Assembly (NCBI GenBank): GCA_019752635.1
Contig: JAIELX010000066.1
Location: forward strand, 62,001 to 126,000
Source of the DNA: Candidatus Obscuribacterales bacterium
GTDB taxonomy: Bacteria; Cyanobacteriota; Vampirovibrionia; Obscuribacterales; Obscuribacteraceae
Length of the DNA stretch: 64,000 bases
Direction: 5' to 3'
A model generated the notes under the pieces. The model searched no databases and had not been told where the DNA came from. It saw only the letters and a list, made by a program, of their open reading frames with translations. Positions 35,602 through 44,168 of the stretch are shown here, piece by piece. Made by a program: the position numbers and the translations under genes. The number at the start of each line of letters is the position of its first letter. The stretch's first letter is position 1.

Positions 35602-36921
35602 TTAGTTAAACCACAGCGCAAAGCCGGGGAAGTGTCCACCGAATTCGCCGCGTAAAAGTCGCCAGGTTTCTCCCTTAGACTTCTTTCCTTCCTCAAGATA
35701 AGGCGCGGCTGCCGAGCCCTGAACCCAAAGTACCAAATCCATGCGGCGAGGTTCAAGAAAGACTCTTCGCAAATTGACGCCCCTTGTGTCGTCACCGCGC
35801 CAGAAAGGAAGGAGTAGCTCGCCTTTTAAGAGTCTTTCCAGTTCATTCATGACCTCGGCCCACGCAGTGACCATCGCTTCCGTGACGCGTACGTTCGGAA
35901 TGACGCCCGTTTGTTTCGGGTTCGGAAGCCATTCGTTATCGTCGTCGGTTTCAGCCATTATGCTTTTCCACGAGACTCTGCTCAGCGCTATGACTTGTTC
36001 CAGGTGATTGAGGGCGGCAGACATTCGTTGAGGCTCTTTCACTTCCCAATTGATCAGGTGAATGAATGCGATGAGATCTGTTATGTCCATTTTGTCTGAG
36101 CCGATGCTGCGGACGTGTTTTCCTTTATTCAGGTAATCATAGGGCGAATCGGTTTTCGGGAAGAATAGATGTCCCGTTCGTTCAAAAGATTCTTGAAAGT
36201 CGTGCGCCAGAACAATCTCGAATGGTGCCATCAGCAAGTGACAGTAACCTCTTAGCCAATGAACGTCACCTCTGTCAAAAGTGATCGAGAATGATTTGGC
36301 TTTCTCTGCCGTGATCTCAGCGTTGCCCGTCATGGCTGCATAGCCCCGCCAGAGGGTCTCTTGTTCGCCGACGTGTCCGTCGCCCGTTACATCGAAGCGC
36401 AGCAACCCAAAGCGTAGCGGCAGTTTGACGTTTTCGTCGTGCATCGCTGCGAGAGTTGCTTCCGCCTTTGTCAGATTTGCGACGAAAGTTTCCAGAATCT
36501 TCCTGGTCTTTTGGTAACTCAACGTTTCAGGAGCCGCGTTTTTCGGAATCGGAACGCGCGATAGTGGTCCTCCAATCTCTCGCAACGAGAGCTGGCGTAA
36601 TCCATAGCGGTGCAAATCCTGCACGATTTGTTCAAAGGCCCTCAAGACTTGAATGATGGCTAGTCCGAACCGCAGTTGATCGTCGCCCTTGTGCTCACTG
36701 ATTTCAGCCGCCAGTCTCTTTTCGCCTTCTTGCAAAGATCCCTTCAGCAGATAGTCTTCTGCTGAAAGTTTCTTCTTGTGTTGTTGCATTGTTGACCTGC
36801 CCTGCACGGCTATTAGTGCATCATCAGCGTTCCTGCTGCTATCTTCACCCGCGGCATAAACTAAGCCGCAACTGGCGTACATTCCCACTAGAAACGTACT
36901 CAGCGATTTCTTAAACCGCAT
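35602..36921 (-). CDS. Secreted protein with an EF-hand-like loop
   Basis: The 439-residue protein has a signal peptide (FKKSLSTFLVGMYASCGLVYA) and a mature helical chain. Residues about 174-185, DVTGDGHVGEQE, fit the EF-hand loop (D-x-T-x-D-G-x-V-x-x-x-E). Helices with many Leu and Arg around it resemble a repeat scaffold. The mature protein contains a His/Arg-rich segment DVHWLRGYCHLL. I do not recognise the family. Being exported and calcium-binding, it may act in the periplasm. It is divergent from the first kinase gene. Confidence 0.7.
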   Translation of the reverse strand: MRFKKSLSTFLVGMYASCGLVYAAGEDSSRNADDALIAVQGRSTMQQHKKKLSAEDYLLKGSLQEGEKRLAAEISEHKGDDQLRFGLAIIQVLRAFEQIVQDLHRYGLRQLSLREIGGPLSRVPIPKNAAPETLSYQKTRKILETFVANLTKAEATLAAMHDENVKLPLRFGLLRFDVTGDGHVGEQETLWRGYAAMTGNAEITAEKAKSFSITFDRGDVHWLRGYCHLLMAPFEIVLAHDFQESFERTGHLFFPKTDSPYDYLNKGKHVRSIGSDKMDITDLIAFIHLINWEVKEPQRMSAALNHLEQVIALSRVSWKSIMAETDDDNEWLPNPKQTGVIPNVRVTEAMVTAWAEVMNELERLLKGELLLPFWRGDDTRGVNLRRVFLEPRRMDLVLWVQGSAAAPYLEEGKKSKGETWRLLRGEFGGHFPGFALWFN

Positions 36922-37227
36922 CGGTCCTCCACAAGTTCTTTTAGTTTGCCGGCTGACTATACTTCCCGATTTGAATTATAGGAAGCCTGACGGTCGTGCC
37001 GTCCATCGGCTGAACACTTTGAAGAGTGTTTGCTTAGTGCAGGATCACAACAACTTTCCACTCGAACTTGAGCCGGGCGACGGGCGACTGTTCTAGTACT
37101 GATTTTAGAAACTTGGCAGAGTCCGGGATGTCAGCGGGGCAACTAAGTAGAGAGTTGGGAGTGTTGGTATAGCGAGCATTCCCTGGAGTTTTGGGTATGT
37201 TCATGAGAGGTTGTCTCGGGAAAGCTG
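36922..37227. promoter_or_regulatory. 306-bp divergent intergenic region with two short hairpins
   Basis: The gap between the secreted protein (minus) and the kinase (plus) has GACGG-tcgtg-CCGTC at 36989-37003 and AACACT-ttgaag-AGTGTT at 37013-37030. No confident promoter hexamers are seen, and no gene is supported here. Confidence 0.4.
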
Positions 37228-39126
37228 ATGTCGAGCGAACTAAAGCCTGGTACGGTTGTCGACGATCGCTATGAGATTGTCGAACACTTGGGCGATGGTG
37301 GGATGGGAAGTGTGTACAAGGCTCGCGAAAGGGGACTCGAGCGGTTCATCGCGTTGAAGATGTTGCATCGTAGCCTGGTTGGCGATCAGGAGCACCTGGA
37401 CCGCTTCAGGAGGGAGGGTGCGGTGCTTGCGACATTGGAGCATCCTCATATCTTGCAATGCTATCGATTTGGAGTGTGGCAAGGAATGTTGCCTTACATC
37501 TCCATGGAATACATCGTGGGCCGTTCGCTCAGTTCTGTAATTGCGGACGCAGGGAAAGTTCCCCTGGAAAGAGTTTTGACTCTGGGGCAACAGATCTGTG
37601 CCGCAATGGAGCATGCACACCAGCACAAGGTTGTGCATCGAGATCTCAAACCTGCGAACATCATGGTCATACAAGGCGAGCGCGGAGATGTTGTTAAAGT
37701 TCTAGACTTCGGACTGGCGAAGATTTTGAGGGATGATGGTGCCGTAAGTCAGCACTTAACTCAAACGGGTAGTCTTGTTGGTAGCGTTTATTACATGAGT
37801 CCCGAGCAGTGTTTGGGAAAGAAAGCGGACCTGCGTTCTGATATTTATTCTCTTGGATGCTTATTGTACGAAGCTCTTACTGGCGCACCGCCCTTGATGG
37901 CAGATACACCTGTCGGCCTTATTTACTTGCACGTGAACTCAACGCCGGAATCTCTGGCGAATCATTTTCTGAAATCTGAATTGCGTGATGGGCTGAACGA
38001 TGCGCTTATGAGATCTCTTGCAAAAGACCCGGCAGATCGGTACCAGTCGATGGAAGATTTTCGCGCAGCTCTCAGTCTGGTGCAGCAAGGGCGCGGTTCA
38101 GAAATCTTACCGGTCCCAGCGGGGGCCGCACTTAAGTCGTCAAGAAAGCAATTGGTGACTGTGTTAGCGCGTGTGTCCTTGTTGCTTGTTTTTGCTACCG
38201 CCATCGTCCGATACTTGCAGTTGTCCGAAGGGGACTCTTCGAAGGTCCTTGCATCTTTGGCGAAGGTGTCCTCAGGCACCGGTGGCGAACCATCCGAAAA
38301 TCTCGATCCGTCCGTCGAAACGCGTGTTCATGTTGAGCCACGTGAGCTTGCAAAACTTGAGCAGGCTGTTGCTCATGCGGGAGGCTTCGCCCACATGAAG
38401 GATTCTGAACGGAAAGAGAAAGCTGCGCTTGCATTGCTCAAAGATCTCAATGCGCTGCAGAATGCATATTGGTTCTCGGACCGTTTTGATGATTGGTACG
38501 CCTTGAATAGGCGAAAGGCCGAGTGCAATATGGTTATTGCCGATGGGGAGAGACTGCAGGTAGAAGTTCTCGCCAACACTTTTCAAAGATGCTATCAGAT
38601 TGGTCGACAATCGGGAACGAGTGCAGTCAAAGATCTGTGGAACGAACGCGCAAATGGCGCTTATCGGGAGCTTATGGAACTGGAGAAGGTGAATCCGTAT
38701 GCAATGTTTGCGCGGTGCCAGATAAATACTGTCGGCTGTATCCGAAAGCGTCGATTCGCAAACGCGAAAGTTGCCTTCCTCTCTGCCTGGCCTCCGCCAG
38801 TTGAGTCTTGCTCCACACGAGAAGCAGCTCCCCATTGTATGTCAGGTTGGTGCAAGGGAATGGTTGAGCAGTCAGTAGGATATCTCTTGCAGGCAAAGCC
38901 CGCATGGAGAAATCGGGAGGAAGCCCTGACCCTATGCGAAATCATTGCGCCAATGGCAGCTTATTTGGAGGTGCAAGGCGATTTGTCTTTGGTGGGGCAG
39001 AAAGCAAAATTGTATTGCGCTCTGATTCTCCGAAAAGCTCACGTGATGCAGACACCTGAACTAGCGCAACGCAAGCGCGCTGCTTCGGTTCTCGAGACTC
39101 TGAAGATTCCTGAGGCTAAATTGTAA
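37228..39126 (+). CDS. Membrane Ser/Thr protein kinase (PknB-like), first of two paralogues
   Basis: The 632-residue protein starts at ATG 37228 and carries a complete Hanks kinase: GDGGMG at 22-27, catalytic Lys44 (IALKML), HRDLKPAN at 137-144, DFG at 160-162, SPE (APE equivalent) at 191-193. A membrane helix lies at about 308-327. The C-terminal 300 residues are extracytoplasmic, helical, TPR/Sel1-like and contain several Cys, with no known sensor fold. It probably phosphorylates Ser/Thr of cytoplasmic targets on external cues. The neighbouring kinase at 39594 has the same kinase domain and position of the membrane helix. Confidence 0.93.
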   Translation: MSSELKPGTVVDDRYEIVEHLGDGGMGSVYKARERGLERFIALKMLHRSLVGDQEHLDRFRREGAVLATLEHPHILQCYRFGVWQGMLPYISMEYIVGRSLSSVIADAGKVPLERVLTLGQQICAAMEHAHQHKVVHRDLKPANIMVIQGERGDVVKVLDFGLAKILRDDGAVSQHLTQTGSLVGSVYYMSPEQCLGKKADLRSDIYSLGCLLYEALTGAPPLMADTPVGLIYLHVNSTPESLANHFLKSELRDGLNDALMRSLAKDPADRYQSMEDFRAALSLVQQGRGSEILPVPAGAALKSSRKQLVTVLARVSLLLVFATAIVRYLQLSEGDSSKVLASLAKVSSGTGGEPSENLDPSVETRVHVEPRELAKLEQAVAHAGGFAHMKDSERKEKAALALLKDLNALQNAYWFSDRFDDWYALNRRKAECNMVIADGERLQVEVLANTFQRCYQIGRQSGTSAVKDLWNERANGAYRELMELEKVNPYAMFARCQINTVGCIRKRRFANAKVAFLSAWPPPVESCSTREAAPHCMSGWCKGMVEQSVGYLLQAKPAWRNREEALTLCEIIAPMAAYLEVQGDLSLVGQKAKLYCALILRKAHVMQTPELAQRKRAASVLETLKIPEAKL

Positions 39127-39161
39127 TCGGGCGCGTTCCCGAAGAATCTGTAGGGCTTATC

Positions 39162-39482
39162 TTGATTGACCCCCAGTATGGCCGGTACCGTGCATTGAAA
39201 ATGGGCCTAAGTAAATGTGGCAATTTGTATTGGCTTGAGGAAAATGACGGCTTTCGCCAGCCAGGATATGCACTAGCGGCTGGTCCGGGTATCACGTACA
39301 GTTATGGCAGGGACACTCTCATTGCCGAAATGCCGATCGTGTTTAATCGGCACATCAATCCCGGGGCAACTCTATTGCCCGGTTTGCCCGTGCGCGGCGG
39401 TCCAGCGGCGTTCAACGCGAACAGGCAAATGGGACTTGTTGCGCCATTGAGCTTGTCTTTGAGATATGTTCGTTCCTTCTGA
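39162..39482 (+). pseudogene. Remnant of an outer-membrane beta-barrel protein (C-terminal part)
   Basis: This 106-residue frame lies between the two kinases, with no SD and no signal peptide. From residue 25 it reads like the last strands of a porin-like barrel: DGFRQPGYALAAGPGITYSYGRDTLIAEMPIVFNRHI, a Pro/Gly loop, then LVAPLSLSLRYVRSF, ending in Phe as C-terminal barrel strands do. The alternating hydrophobic pattern supports this. The N-terminal part is absent, so it is a fragment left from an insertion or deletion. The rest of the gap, 39127-39593, has nothing else I can support. Confidence 0.55.
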
Positions 39483-39593
39483 TTTTGCACCAATAGCCAA
39501 CGGATCAAGTGACATTAACTTGAGGTCCCCTAGTATCTGCGCCCATTTGCGTTCAGGGTATATAGCTTTCAGGCCCGGTGAGAGTTGCTGTAA

Positions 39594-42266
39594 GTGTTGA
39601 GCGCGCTAAAAGCTGGAACAGTTCTCGATTCTCGTTATGAGATCGTTGCGCACATAGGCGATGGTGGCATGGGCAGTGTGTTCAAAGCCCGGGAGCTCGG
39701 GTTGGAACGTTTCGTAGCGGTAAAGATGCTGCATCCGAGTTTAATCGGCGACAAAGAGCACCAGGAGAGATTTAAGCGCGAAGGTGCTGTTCTGTCCAAA
39801 TTGGAACATCCCCATATACTGCAATGTTTTCGCTTTGGTGTGTGGAATGGCATGTTTCCCTACATCGCGATGGAGTACGTTCAGGGCAAGTCTTTGAGTT
39901 CGCTCATAGCCGAGAACGGTCGACTAGATTCAGAACGTGCGATAGCTTTGGGCAAACAGATCTGCCGTGCGATGGAGCATGCTCATCGGCACAAAATTGT
40001 TCACCGCGATCTAAAGCCGGCGAACATTATGGTTCTGCAAGATGCTTCGGGCAACGAAAGCATTAGAGTTCTGGACTTCGGTTTGGCCAAAGTGGTTGCG
40101 GAAGCGGGGCGTGCTAGCCAGCATTTGACGAACACCGGCGACCTTATCGGCAGCGTATACTACATGAGTCCCGAGCAGTGTCTTGGGAAGCCTTGTAACG
40201 CTGTTTCCGATGTTTACTCGCTGGGGTGCTTGTTGTATGAGGCATTGACTGGTTCACCACCTCTGATGGCAGATACTCCTGTTGGACTGATGTATCTTCA
40301 TGCCAACTCGATCCCGGAATTGATCAGCCGGAAACTTCCGCAAGCGGATCTGCCGGCGGGGCTGGATGCCGTTCTTGCCCGCTCTCTCGAGAAAGATCCG
40401 GCGCGACGTTTCCAGAGCATGGAACAGTTTGAAGTGGACCTTGATCTCGTTGCCTCCGGGCGAGGTGCCGAGGTGACCATCTCGGCGCCTCGCAAAGTCA
40501 AAGTGAACGGCAAGGGACGATCGGTCTCCTTGCTCACCGTCCTGGGCATAATAGTGCTCTCGGGACTGGGGCTTGCTATTTTGCTTAGATCCAGAGCGCC
40601 GGTAGGTCCGCCTTTTGCGATCAACAAATCTGGTGACGCCGGCCGCGTGGTGCTGCGTCATCTTGATCCCTATAATTTTTACTACGACCCCACGATGGTT
40701 CGAGAGGAGAGAATTCTCAAAATTAAGGAGTGGTTGAAGAAGTATGGCGGCATTGACCTTCAGGGCAGGGTCACCACGCTGGCCATGCTCAGCAGTATTT
40801 ATTTTGAAGGGGGCGCCGAAGATAGGAAACAGGCGTCTTACTACGGTCGCCAGATGACTGACGCCCTGGCGCTTTTGATGCGAGATGAGACCGTAATCGG
40901 GGGCTTAAAGAGCCGAGACATGGAGACTACGATGGAGCTTGTTCGTGTAGTCCTTTGTAACGAGCATGGCTCGCTGGCCGGTAGGCAGACTCTACTGCGC
41001 GATTTTGGAAAGTTGGTGCCCGATCGCCTGAAGGATTCCGTAAATTCTGCGATTGCTGGCATCTTCAGCTCGTGTGGCTTATACAGTGAGGAGTTGGCCG
41101 TTCGCCGGAAGGTGCTACACCCGGGTCTACAAGATCAGATTCAGTGTGGATACTGTTTGTATCGGCAAGGGAAATTTGCTGAGGGCAGACGGACCGTCGG
41201 CACCTTCTCGCGTGATGCATACGCATTTTACTCAGAGGATCCTCAGCATCACATCGCTCAAATTCTGCTCGAAATGGACATGGTGCCGGAAGCTTCCACT
41301 TACCTAGACTTCTGTCTGCCTCGACGGGTTGCTACGTCGCCAGCAATGATGAGGGTCCTGGGGGAGAGGACGGTGTGTACGCATCCAAGCGTTCATGCTC
41401 GCACAGAAGCGCTCATCCTCTATTTGCGGAAGGACTATCGCGGAGCCAATCATCGCCTCGTCAGCGCGCTGGCGGGCGCCCCGCCTAGTCAGCGACTATC
41501 ATATCGACAGGAGTTGTTGCCGCTGGCCGTTAGGACCGCGGAGCAAGGACATCTGGATGTCTCGCCTGTGCTGGATCTCGCCCTGAAAGAAGCTACAATC
41601 GCTGATGTCGGCTGGATCCTTCGCGTTGAATCGACTTGCAGAAGCTCTAATCAGCAATTGGCAGATCGCTTGCTCGCTCGTGCCCTTCAGCTCATAGCGA
41701 TCAATCGGCAGCATTCACCATCCGATCCGCAATGGTGCACTCTTGCTGGCGGGGCTCTTATTGCAGCCAATCGCTCGGCAGAGACTCGCGAGCTGTTAAC
41801 CAAAGTTCTGGCGGGCTCTGTCGAAAAGCAGGAAGCCGTATGGTTGCGTATTGTGCTTGTAGAATCTCTGCTGGTTCTAAGGTGCTTTGATGATGCAGAG
41901 TATCAACTTTCGCTGGTAACCAGCGATGTATTTGATGACGGCGAGTTGAAGGATGAGATCGGTAGACACGTACTGCGATTGCAAGCAAAACTTGCTCTAG
42001 CCCGCGGACGATTGCCAGAGTCCGCCGCGATTTTTGAGAAGCTGCATAAAATCATTTGCAACAAGCCGATTATCGGGCTGCAGGAAAAAATAGAAGTTTT
42101 AGATGCTTACGCGGAAACGTGTCGACTTTTGAAACGAAGTACCAGGGTTAAGGAGCTTGAACAGGAAGCCCGGCTATTGCTGCCTGAGCGTTGCAGGGGA
42201 CCATGGCGTACCTGGCGACCGTTACTAGTTGAGGAGCCTCGTCGTCCGATTTATCACTTCCGCTAG
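39594..42266 (+). CDS. Membrane Ser/Thr protein kinase with long helical-repeat C-terminus, second paralogue
   Basis: The 890-residue protein (GTG 39594) has the kinase motifs GDGGMG 22-27, Lys44 (VAVKML), HRDLKPAN 137-144, DFG 161-163 and SPE at 192-194. Over the kinase domain it is clearly a duplicate of the 37228 product (same hinge LEHPHILQC, same FGVWNGMFPYIAMEY). A membrane helix lies at about 311-332. The remaining 555 residues are TPR-like helices with several Cys, 250 residues longer than the paralogue's. Both proteins lack PASTA repeats. Confidence 0.93.
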   Translation: MLSALKAGTVLDSRYEIVAHIGDGGMGSVFKARELGLERFVAVKMLHPSLIGDKEHQERFKREGAVLSKLEHPHILQCFRFGVWNGMFPYIAMEYVQGKSLSSLIAENGRLDSERAIALGKQICRAMEHAHRHKIVHRDLKPANIMVLQDASGNESIRVLDFGLAKVVAEAGRASQHLTNTGDLIGSVYYMSPEQCLGKPCNAVSDVYSLGCLLYEALTGSPPLMADTPVGLMYLHANSIPELISRKLPQADLPAGLDAVLARSLEKDPARRFQSMEQFEVDLDLVASGRGAEVTISAPRKVKVNGKGRSVSLLTVLGIIVLSGLGLAILLRSRAPVGPPFAINKSGDAGRVVLRHLDPYNFYYDPTMVREERILKIKEWLKKYGGIDLQGRVTTLAMLSSIYFEGGAEDRKQASYYGRQMTDALALLMRDETVIGGLKSRDMETTMELVRVVLCNEHGSLAGRQTLLRDFGKLVPDRLKDSVNSAIAGIFSSCGLYSEELAVRRKVLHPGLQDQIQCGYCLYRQGKFAEGRRTVGTFSRDAYAFYSEDPQHHIAQILLEMDMVPEASTYLDFCLPRRVATSPAMMRVLGERTVCTHPSVHARTEALILYLRKDYRGANHRLVSALAGAPPSQRLSYRQELLPLAVRTAEQGHLDVSPVLDLALKEATIADVGWILRVESTCRSSNQQLADRLLARALQLIAINRQHSPSDPQWCTLAGGALIAANRSAETRELLTKVLAGSVEKQEAVWLRIVLVESLLVLRCFDDAEYQLSLVTSDVFDDGELKDEIGRHVLRLQAKLALARGRLPESAAIFEKLHKIICNKPIIGLQEKIEVLDAYAETCRLLKRSTRVKELEQEARLLLPERCRGPWRTWRPLLVEEPRRPIYHFR

Positions 42267-42273
42267 GAGAACT

Positions 42274-42288
42274 GAGCCGATCGGGCTC
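42274..42288 (+). terminator. Weak terminator-like hairpin after the second kinase
   Basis: GAGCC-gatcg-GGCTC begins 8 bases after the kinase stop, followed by GTTTGG. The stem is short and the T-run poor, so it is a weak candidate. Confidence 0.3.
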
Positions 42289-42361
42289 GTTTGGATCTGC
42301 GGTGCTTTTCGCTGAAGCGCAGCACTATCGGGACAATTGCCCCGTCGGGCTTTCGACGGTT

Positions 42362-42398
42362 AAAAATTCGCTGTCTCCAAATCTCGGGAATTGGAGAC
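42362..42398 (-). terminator. Probable Rho-independent terminator of sufR
   Basis: Downstream of the sufR stop on the minus strand, an 8-bp stem (GTCTCCAA / TTGGAGAC, arms 42373-42380 and 42391-42398) with a 10-base loop is followed after six bases by five T (AAAAA at 42362-42366 on the plus strand). Confidence 0.5.
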
Positions 42399-42423
42399 CG
42401 TCAGGGCGAGGACCGGCGCGGGG

Positions 42424-43107
42424 CTACTCCCCGGCGGCCGCTTCGATGGAGTCTGTCATGATTAGGTCTTCCGGTCGAACGAGATAGCCGCAAACCGGAT
42501 CGTTGTTCAAAATATATTGCTGACGGGAAACCTTGACACCAAGAAGCTGCTCGATCAGCTGTGTCTCCAGTCCACAAATCTGGCGGTATTGAGACGCCAG
42601 GGTATGAACGGCGCAGTGCTGTTGATAAATGAGGAAATTGCCATCCGGCAATTGTGACCAATCAGTCATATAACCGTTATCTGAAAATATTTTACAGACT
42701 TGGGCAACGCGCTCGCCGAGGCTGAGCTTAAGCACTTGCGGGGAATACTTGCGCAGCAAGGCTTCATGCCTGAGCTTGAGCAGCTCCATGACCCCTGCGT
42801 GCCCGCGCGCTTCGAACACGGCATCGAGCAGCTCGAACGCCAGGTTGTTGAGTGCTGAGGGGAAGAGCGATTCCGCCTTTGCCGTCAGGCGATATTTGTG
42901 GGTAGGGCGTCCGCGGGATTGACGCTCAAGGCGGCAGTCCACTAGCCCTTCTTTTTGGAGCCCGACAAGGTGTCGGCGGACCGCCATCGACGTGATTCCG
43001 AGCAATTCGCAAAGATCGGAAACAGTCATCTCATTGCTGCGCTTGAGATGGAAAAGTACAGCCTGGTGAGTATTTTCGGGATTATCGTTAAGCTGAGAAG
43101 TGATCAT
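42424..43107 (-). CDS. sufR: SufR-type Fe-S-sensing transcriptional repressor
   Basis: The 227-residue protein has an N-terminal winged helix (about 15-75; TVSDLCELLGITSMAVRRHLVGLQKEGLVDCR). The C-terminal half contains three Cys in C-x12-C-x27-C (HCAVHTLAS...QICGLE...DPVCGYLV), the spacing that binds the Fe-S cluster in cyanobacterial SufR. Such proteins repress suf operons when clusters are sufficient. Its position, divergent from sufC, supports this. Three palindromes in the shared 280-bp region are candidate operators. ATG 43107. Confidence 0.88.
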   Translation of the reverse strand: MITSQLNDNPENTHQAVLFHLKRSNEMTVSDLCELLGITSMAVRRHLVGLQKEGLVDCRLERQSRGRPTHKYRLTAKAESLFPSALNNLAFELLDAVFEARGHAGVMELLKLRHEALLRKYSPQVLKLSLGERVAQVCKIFSDNGYMTDWSQLPDGNFLIYQQHCAVHTLASQYRQICGLETQLIEQLLGVKVSRQQYILNNDPVCGYLVRPEDLIMTDSIEAAAGE

Positions 43108-43167
43108 CTGAACTCATTCTCTATATTGTAGCGGTTCGCAGATGCTAACCTTTCTCCATTATCCCAC

Positions 43168-43182
43168 TCCACAACCCGTGGA
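43168..43182. promoter_or_regulatory. Inverted repeat in the sufR-sufC region
   Basis: TCCAC-aaccc-GTGGA (5-bp arms) lies 60 bp upstream of sufR. It resembles in form the short inverted repeats bound by SufR. Not verified. Confidence 0.3.
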
Positions 43183-43199
43183 AATCATCCTTAAGGTAA

Positions 43200-43228
43200 T
43201 TGGAGATTAGAGATACTTTTGATACTAT
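43200..43228 (+). promoter_or_regulatory. Candidate sufC promoter
   Basis: TTGGAG (43200-43205) and TACTAT (43223-43228) are separated by 17 bp, fitting a sigma-70-like promoter, though neither hexamer is ideal. It would read into the suf operon and is close to two palindromes just downstream. Confidence 0.35.
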
Positions 43229-43239
43229 TATATCTATAA

Positions 43240-43267
43240 AAGCCAGCTGGCTTGGTTTGTGACAAAC
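43240..43267. promoter_or_regulatory. Two adjacent palindromes, candidate SufR operator
   Basis: AAGCCAGCTGGCTT (43240-43253) is a perfect 14-bp palindrome, followed directly by GTTTGT-g-ACAAAC (43255-43267). Both sit 12 to 39 bp downstream of the candidate -10 element, where binding could block transcription of sufC. Confidence 0.4.
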
Positions 43268-43386
43268 ACTGTCTGTATGATTCCACATTGTAGTTGAGTC
43301 CTGCAAGGCACAAAATAGCTGTAAGACGGACTCTCCGGCTACAGAAATTGGATGAGTAGCTGTTAAGTAAGGTTGAAAACGAAGTA

Positions 43387-44151
43387 ATGGCGAAGACGGC
43401 GATACTGGAAATCAAAAACCTCCACGTAGAAGTGGACGGCAAGGAAATTCTTAAAGGGGTTGACCTCACTGTCAACGCTGGTGAAGTCCACGCACTGATG
43501 GGCCGAAATGGCTCCGGAAAATCCACCCTCTCTTATACTTTGATGGGGCATCCGCGCTATACGGTCACCAAAGGCGAAGTGCTGTACAACGGCGAGAACC
43601 TGCTGGAGATGCCCACCGACGAGCGCTCTCGCGGCGGCATGTACCTGGCGTTCCAGTATCCGGTGGCGATTCCGGGAGTCTCGGTATCCAACTTCCTCCG
43701 AGCCACAGTCAAAGCTCGCCGAGGTACCGATGTGCCGGTCAAAGAGTTTCGCAAAGAACTTAAACAATGCATGGCAAAGTTGGGCGTTAAGGATGAGTTC
43801 CTTTCCCGCTACGTCAACGATGGTTTCTCCGGCGGAGAAAAGAAGCGGTTGGAAATTTTGCAGATGGCGCTGTTGAAACCAGAATTGGCTCTGTTGGACG
43901 AAACAGACTCAGGATTGGACATTGACGCGTTGCGCACGGTTGCAGAAGGCATCAATGCTCTGCAGACGCCTCAGAATGCCATTTTGCTGATCACCCACTA
44001 TCAAAGAATGTTGGACTATGTTGCTCCGCATTTCGTACACGTAATGCAAGGTGGTCGCATAGTGAAGTCCGGCAGCGGCGAACTAGCCAAAGAGCTTGAG
44101 GCTCGCGGATATGATTGGATTTCCCCTGAACTTACGGGAAGCGCCAAGTGA
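43387..44151 (+). CDS. sufC: Fe-S cluster assembly ATPase SufC
   Basis: The 254-residue protein is the ATPase of the SufBCD scaffold. Walker A is GRNGSGKST, the ABC signature is FSGGEKKRLEI, Walker B is LALLDETDSGLDID, and the H-loop is LLITHYQRML. Length is normal for the family (about 250). ATG 43387 follows GAAAACGAAGTA, without a strong SD. Its stop is close to the SD of sufB (AAGGAGG, 44157-44163). Confidence 0.97.
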   Translation: MAKTAILEIKNLHVEVDGKEILKGVDLTVNAGEVHALMGRNGSGKSTLSYTLMGHPRYTVTKGEVLYNGENLLEMPTDERSRGGMYLAFQYPVAIPGVSVSNFLRATVKARRGTDVPVKEFRKELKQCMAKLGVKDEFLSRYVNDGFSGGEKKRLEILQMALLKPELALLDETDSGLDIDALRTVAEGINALQTPQNAILLITHYQRMLDYVAPHFVHVMQGGRIVKSGSGELAKELEARGYDWISPELTGSAK

Positions 44152-44168
44152 GCGCCAAGGAGGAAGAA

